Part shown: positions 60,528 through 64,000 of the stretch, piece by piece
Position numbering within the stretch: the first letter of the stretch is position 1
How the letters are laid out: every line of letters starts with the position of its first letter
Source: Actinokineospora xionganensis
GTDB lineage: Bacteria; Actinomycetota; Actinomycetes; Mycobacteriales; Pseudonocardiaceae
Length of the DNA stretch: 64,000 bases
Assembly: GCF_014323725.1 (NCBI RefSeq)
Contig: NZ_JABVED010000011.1
Span: forward strand, 124,001-188,000
Direction of reading: 5' to 3'
Program-made: the position numbers and the translations under genes
The notes under the pieces: model-generated
Databases searched by the model: none
Seen by the model: the letters and a program-made list of their open reading frames with translations, nothing else
What the model was told of the DNA's origin: nothing

Positions 60528-61857
60528 CCCCACGGAGAGCTGGGCGACCGCCGCCGCCCGCCGCACGCTGGCCGGTGACGACCCCTGGCTGTGGATCGCC
60601 TTCGACACCGACACCCGGCGTTACTGGCAGCGCCCCCGTGATCGCTCGGCCACCCGCGCGCTCGCCGTCGCCATCGCGGCCTGTGACCGGTCCGGGTGGG
60701 TGCGTGAGACCGCCTTGACCGAGATCGCCGAACTCGGCGACCCCGCCGTGTGGCCCGCGCTCGCCCTGCGCTGCGCCGATTGGGTGCCGCAGGTCCGTTC
60801 CCGCGCCCGGGAGGTGGTTCTGCGGTGCCTGGCCGAGTCGCCGAGGGCCGCGTTCGAGGCGTTCGCACCGCTCGCGTTCGTCCTGTCCAGGAAGGTCGAA
60901 GGGGGTTGGCTGGCCGGTGTGCTCGACGAGCACCTGCGGGATGGGCCCGCCGAGGTCCTGGAGTCGGCACTCGACTCGCGGCATCGGGTGGTCCGCCGTG
61001 CCGCGTTGCGGATCGCCTTGGCGCGGCTGCCTCTCGATCGACTCCTGCACGCGGTGCGCTTCGACGATGACATCGCCATCAGGGTGCGCTGTGCGGAGGC
61101 GGTGATCCGCATGCGCGATCCGGACGTCACGCGCCTGCTGTTATCGAACAGAACGGCTGGGGTTCGCGCGGAGGCCGTGCACGCGTTGGGGCTGGCCGGT
61201 GAGGTCGACCCGGCCGAAGCCGCGCTGACCGACCGCAGCGGCCTGGTCCGCGCTACGGCCCAGGCTGTGCTGCGGCGCGCGGGACGCGACCCCGCGGCGG
61301 CTTATCGGGCGCTGCTCGCTGTTCCGCCGACGGCCGAGGGCATCGCGGGCCTGGGTGAGACCGGTGCTGATGCCAAGTCGTTGTATCCCTACCTCAGCCA
61401 TCCCACCGCCCGGGTCCGTGTCGAGACCGTCCGCGCGTTGCGGCGATTGGGTGACACACCGGTCGACCGGCTCGCACCCATGCTCGCCGACCCGTCGCCC
61501 CCGGTGACGCGACAGGTGGTGCTGTCCCTGCGCGGGCGTGAACTCGACATGTCGTTCCTGTTGCGCCACTTGGGTGTCGACCATCCGCGTCACATCCGCT
61601 TCGCCGCATACCTGCTGCTCGTGGCGCGCGACACGTGGACCCGGATCGAGACGGATCTCGCGCTCCTCGAGGATGCTTTCCTGGGCGGCCAGGCACGGTC
61701 GGATGTCCTCTCCTGGCTCAGGAACAGCTCCGCGACTTCCTACCTGACGCCCACCGTCGAGCGCATCACCCGGGTGGACGCACTGCTCCGCGTGTCGACG
61801 ACACTCGGCGAACACCACGTCTCACTTCTGCGGTTCCACATGGGTCTGCACCGGTAG
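60514..61857 (+). CDS. HEAT-repeat-like helical protein coupled to the LigD-type polymerase
   Basis: 447 aa from GTG 60514, which lies inside the end of the polymerase gene (14-nt overlap). The protein is a solenoid of paired helices with the spacing of HEAT repeats (SGWVRETALTEIAELGDPAVW, SRHRVVRRAALRIALARLPL, TAGVRAEAVHALGLAGEVDP, SGLVRATAQAVLRRAGRD, TARVRVETVRALRRLGDT). Such folds bind proteins or DNA. No enzyme motif is seen. Coupling suggests it acts with the polymerase, but this is an inference. Confidence 0.75.
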   Translation: MTTPDPTESWATAAARRTLAGDDPWLWIAFDTDTRRYWQRPRDRSATRALAVAIAACDRSGWVRETALTEIAELGDPAVWPALALRCADWVPQVRSRAREVVLRCLAESPRAAFEAFAPLAFVLSRKVEGGWLAGVLDEHLRDGPAEVLESALDSRHRVVRRAALRIALARLPLDRLLHAVRFDDDIAIRVRCAEAVIRMRDPDVTRLLLSNRTAGVRAEAVHALGLAGEVDPAEAALTDRSGLVRATAQAVLRRAGRDPAAAYRALLAVPPTAEGIAGLGETGADAKSLYPYLSHPTARVRVETVRALRRLGDTPVDRLAPMLADPSPPVTRQVVLSLRGRELDMSFLLRHLGVDHPRHIRFAAYLLLVARDTWTRIETDLALLEDAFLGGQARSDVLSWLRNSSATSYLTPTVERITRVDALLRVSTTLGEHHVSLLRFHMGLHR

Positions 61858-61873
61858 AGACGCGAATTTGTCG

Positions 61874-61903
61874 TTCCCTTCCTTTACACTGCAAGGAAGG
61901 GAA
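61874..61903 (+). promoter_or_regulatory. 11-bp inverted repeat overlapping the leader of a 64-aa gene
   Basis: TTCCCTTCCTT (61874-61884) and AAGGAAGGGAA (61893-61903) pair perfectly across an 8-nt loop. The ribosome site GGAAGGAG follows immediately, 10-20 nt before ATG 61914. As DNA it could be an operator; as RNA the hairpin could limit access to the ribosome site or act as an attenuator. Confidence 0.55.
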
Positions 61904-61913
61904 GGAGACCGCC

Positions 61914-62108
61914 ATGACGGATTCGTACCTTGTGCGTTACGTCGGCGGTCCATTGGACGGCCGGGTCGACACGCTGGCGGCGTCGCCGGAGAGTCCGCGG
62001 TCGACGGTGACCCATGTCCATCTGCACGGCGGGCCCAAGATCGTGCATCATTACGACCTGCATTACGCGGTCGAATACGGTTGCGAATACCGGCTTCGCG
62101 AACACTGA
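61914..62108 (+). CDS. small conserved-looking protein (64 aa)
   Basis: ATG preceded by AAGGAG. The product MTDSYLVRYVGGPLDGRVDT... continues to a His-rich core (VTHVHLHGGPKIVHHYDLHY) and ends YGCEYRLREH. It is soluble and compact. The YVGGPLDG opening occurs in several actinobacterial small proteins, but no function is known to me. The His cluster could bind a metal. The 3' end lies 3 bp from the end of the opposite gene. Confidence 0.65.
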   Translation: MTDSYLVRYVGGPLDGRVDTLAASPESPRSTVTHVHLHGGPKIVHHYDLHYAVEYGCEYRLREH

Positions 62109-62111
62109 GTC

Positions 62112-62351
62112 CTAAGTGGACTGCCGGGTTTCCAGGATCATCACGCAGAGCTCGCACCGCGGCCCGTCACTGCCTTCAGGCTGCAGGTCGGGCGGCGCGG
62201 CGTGCGTGCATGACGCCCGGTAGTGCTGGTGGCCCAACGGGGTGCCGGGCGCCATCGGGAACGCGTGCAGTTCGCCGTCGTAGCAGCTGCGCCACCAGAG
62301 ATACCGCGCCGTCATCTTCGGCAATGTAAGCCTGCCGTCCGTCCACGGCAT
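62112..62351 (-). CDS. small Cys-containing protein (about 79 aa), unknown function
   Basis: The likely ATG start is at 62351 (MPWTDGRLTLP); the frame is open for 20 more codons upstream. A Trp/Tyr-rich stretch (MTARYLWWRSCYDGELHAFP) is followed by SCTHAAPPDLQPEGSDGPRCELCV, in which three or four cysteines plus His could form a zinc site. Codon bias is good. No family recognised. Confidence 0.55.
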   Translation of the reverse strand: MPWTDGRLTLPKMTARYLWWRSCYDGELHAFPMAPGTPLGHQHYRASCTHAAPPDLQPEGSDGPRCELCVMILETRQST

Positions 62352-62443
62352 CCGGTGCCGTCCGAACGGGTGGCCGCGGGCCTGCCGAACTGTCGGACCC
62401 ACCGGGCACACTACGCGCGGACCAGTGCACCGGGAGGAAATGA

Positions 62444-63064
62444 ATGGCGAGGGTGGCGTCGCTGTCGACCGAAGAGGTCGAGCGACTCAGGAATGACGTG
62501 GCGGCGGGCAAACCCGCGGGCGTGTGGTTCACGGCGGCGGCCGTGGGAGTGACGGCTGGCCAGTCGGGCAAGGTCATCGGTTTCACCGAGCCCGCGGAAG
62601 GCGATTTCATCCAGGTCCGCCCCACCGGCTCACGCGACGAACTCACCTTCTCGCCGGCGGAGTTGACCCTGGTCAAGCCCCCACCGAAGCCGAAGCAGGC
62701 CCCGCCCCCACCGGTCGCGGCCAAACCGGTCGCCGCTGCTATGCCGGAGGTGGTGGTCGGCATCGAGCCCGCCCCCGTGGTCCGCAAGCCGCCGCCGCAC
62801 AAGCCCGCGGAGGTGACTGTCACCCTGCACTCGACCCTCGAGGGCGAGTGGACCGTGGACGTGGTGGTGGGAAAGAAGCGGGTGGTCCGCTGGGAACCGG
62901 TACCCGCAGGCGACGTCGCGCGGGCAGCCAAGTCACTGCCCTCGGGAGTGGGCGAGGCGATCGGGACGGCCTTGGAGTCGGCGAAGCGCAGGCAGTTGGC
63001 CCGGGTGGAGCAATTGAAGGCAGAGCTGGACGCGGCGCAACGGGCCTTGCGGGACTTGGGCTAG
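62444..63064 (+). CDS. hypothetical protein, possibly DUF6319 (206 aa)
   Basis: ATG start with GGGAGGAAATGA just before it. Residues 1-80 are a compact domain (SLSTEEVERLRNDVAAGKPAG, VWFTAAAVGVTAGQSGKVIGF, FTEPAEGDFIQVRPTGSRDEL). A Pro/Lys/Ala linker (about 80-125) and a C-terminal part (VTLHSTLEGEWTVDVVVGKK, then a charged helix to the end) follow. This pattern is seen in Pseudonocardiaceae proteins I recall as DUF6319, but I am not certain. Function is unknown. Confidence 0.6.
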   Translation: MARVASLSTEEVERLRNDVAAGKPAGVWFTAAAVGVTAGQSGKVIGFTEPAEGDFIQVRPTGSRDELTFSPAELTLVKPPPKPKQAPPPPVAAKPVAAAMPEVVVGIEPAPVVRKPPPHKPAEVTVTLHSTLEGEWTVDVVVGKKRVVRWEPVPAGDVARAAKSLPSGVGEAIGTALESAKRRQLARVEQLKAELDAAQRALRDLG

Positions 63065-63183
63065 AAGGAAGCTTCAAGCGGATCGCAATCGCCCACTGGC
63101 AACAAGCAGGCCAATCAGCGGCAACCCGACGGGCAGCTTCCGGATGGCCCGTCAGAGAGGAACCCACACGCGGCTGATGGCGA

Positions 63184-64000
63184 TCAGGGCGGGCAGACAG
63201 TCCCATCACGAGGAATCTTGCCGTCGCTGAAGAACGTGTAAACCGTGTCGGTCGCGCACGGTGAGACACCCAGCGCGCCATGACCAGTTCCCTGCCAGGA
63301 CACCAGCACCGCCGACGCCAGCTGTTGGGCCGCGTGTTGGGTGCCCGCGTGCGGGGTGACCGCGTCCGTGGCCGTCGACAGGACGACGATCGGGGGTGCG
63401 GACATCGCGTGCGGCTGGGTGACCGGGTGGCTCGCCACCGGCCACGGGCTGCACAGCGCCAGCCACTGCGCGGTCAGGCCGCCGAAGACCGGGTATCGGG
63501 TGTTCCAGTCCTTCGCCGTCGCCTCCAACTGCGCTGTCGAGAGGCGGCCTCGGGTGTCGTTGCACCTGGTCACGAGGGTTCCGTCGAACATCGCGGGAAG
63601 TTCGTCGGTTTCCTGGACCACGGGGGCGGCGAAGGCGGCCAGAGCGTCCGGGACGCCGCTTCGGGCGTCGGCGATGGCTTTCGACAGGGCGGGCCACGCC
63701 TGCCGGTCGGGGAGTGCGGCGAGGACTCCGCGCAGGACGATCCCGGGGGTGAGGTCGAAGTCGTCGGTGGCCAGTGGCTCCGCGGCGAGCACCTCGCTCA
63801 GCGCTTGGCGGGCGTCCGCGCCGAGTTCGCAGCCGCGGCGGGCGCAGTCCTCGGCGAACGCGCTGAACAGGGCGTCGGCGCCTTCGGCGACGCCCGCGAG
63901 GGTGACCGCGGCATCCTCGTTGGGGTCGGGGACGCCGTCGAGGACCATCCGGCCGACCCGGTTGGGGTATCGCTCAGCGAACACGGACAGCACCCGGGAA
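63184..64000 (-). CDS. secreted TAP-like alpha/beta-hydrolase peptidase (N-terminus outside window)
   Basis: The frame runs off the right edge; the visible 272 residues begin within SRVLSVFAERYPNRVGRMVLDGVPDP, just after the nucleophile elbow of the tripeptidyl-aminopeptidase family. The C-terminal TAP domain is visible: a region with paired cysteines, the Asp loop VVLSTATDAVTPHAGTQHAA, and the catalytic His in GTGHGALGVSPCATD. These enzymes are usually secreted and remove tri- or dipeptides from N-termini. The signal sequence and catalytic Ser lie beyond the window. Confidence 0.85.
   Translation of the reverse strand, partial: SRVLSVFAERYPNRVGRMVLDGVPDPNEDAAVTLAGVAEGADALFSAFAEDCARRGCELGADARQALSEVLAAEPLATDDFDLTPGIVLRGVLAALPDRQAWPALSKAIADARSGVPDALAAFAAPVVQETDELPAMFDGTLVTRCNDTRGRLSTAQLEATAKDWNTRYPVFGGLTAQWLALCSPWPVASHPVTQPHAMSAPPIVVLSTATDAVTPHAGTQHAAQQLASAVLVSWQGTGHGALGVSPCATDTVYTFFSDGKIPRDGTVCPP

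Overview
The window comes from a high-GC actinomycete, most probably of the Pseudonocardiales (Actinokineospora, Saccharothrix, Lentzea or Amycolatopsis-like). The signs are very high G+C at third codon positions, many GTG starts, genes joined by 1-8 nt overlaps, an F420-type nitroreductase, an EspG-type ESX chaperone, and a gene order recognisable from the Mycobacterium tuberculosis sigA-hemE region (about Rv2703 to Rv2674). No rRNA, tRNA, CRISPR array, prophage or intact insertion sequence was seen.

Layout. 1-3700: pspA/pspM envelope-stress operon behind an ECF-sigma-like promoter, with two extra PspM-like membrane genes. 3773-7669: uracil permease and pyrD (3' ends overlapping), a coiled-coil protein and an APH-type kinase. 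7738-22709: syntenic core with sigA, ppgK, suhB, cei, DUF4193, DUF3093, dut, DUF3710, OB-fold protein, DUF3159, two TrkA proteins, a KimA-like APC transporter and a TrmA-like RNA methyltransferase. It is interrupted by an SSB-like gene, a hydrolase pair and a fatty-acid desaturase carrying a perfect 18-bp operator. 22749-26810: small type VII-secretion cluster (EspG, Gly-rich PPE/WXG-like protein, helical partner), a TetR gene and a Pro/Gly-tailed protein. 26991-28910: dxs. 29003-39137: accessory block with a two-component system, a vapBC-type toxin-antitoxin pair, DUF72, an M15-like cell-wall protein, a fadB-fadA-tetR operon and an F420-type oxidoreductase. 39160-39470: 47-bp tandem repeats. 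39503-46651: RNase D/HRDC, NarL-type regulator, M19 and M14 peptidases, DUF3000. 46801-50195: hemE-hemY-hemQ haem operon. 50469-54877: CoA-transferase and secreted subtilase. 55099-57169: three-gene operon of a TIGR04222-like membrane protein with a Cys/Gly-rich tail, a DUF692 (MNIO-type) oxidase and a small partner. 57279-64000: msrB, hisS, LigD-type polymerase with a HEAT-repeat partner, small proteins, and the edge of a TAP-type peptidase.

How the genes fit together. PspA/PspM protect the membrane under envelope stress, and the ECF-type promoter would tie them to a SigE-like factor. The TrkA pair is divergent from a KimA-like potassium importer and no TrkH subunit is nearby. FadA/FadB carry out beta-oxidation behind two matching operators. 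HemE/HemY/HemQ make up the late part of the coproporphyrin-dependent haem route.

The most interesting items are: (i) the DUF692/TIGR04222 operon, which looks like a post-translational cysteine-modification system acting on a membrane-anchored substrate; (ii) a 19-bp-periodic palindromic repeat family (GAGCA-S-TGCTC) found both between tetR and the F420 oxidoreductase, where it also forms a perfect 28-bp inverted repeat, and inside the hemY reading frame, where it encodes a Ser-rich insertion; (iii) three modular PspM-like membrane genes in tandem; (iv) several clean operator-like palindromes. All functional calls rest on reading the sequence; no database search was run.
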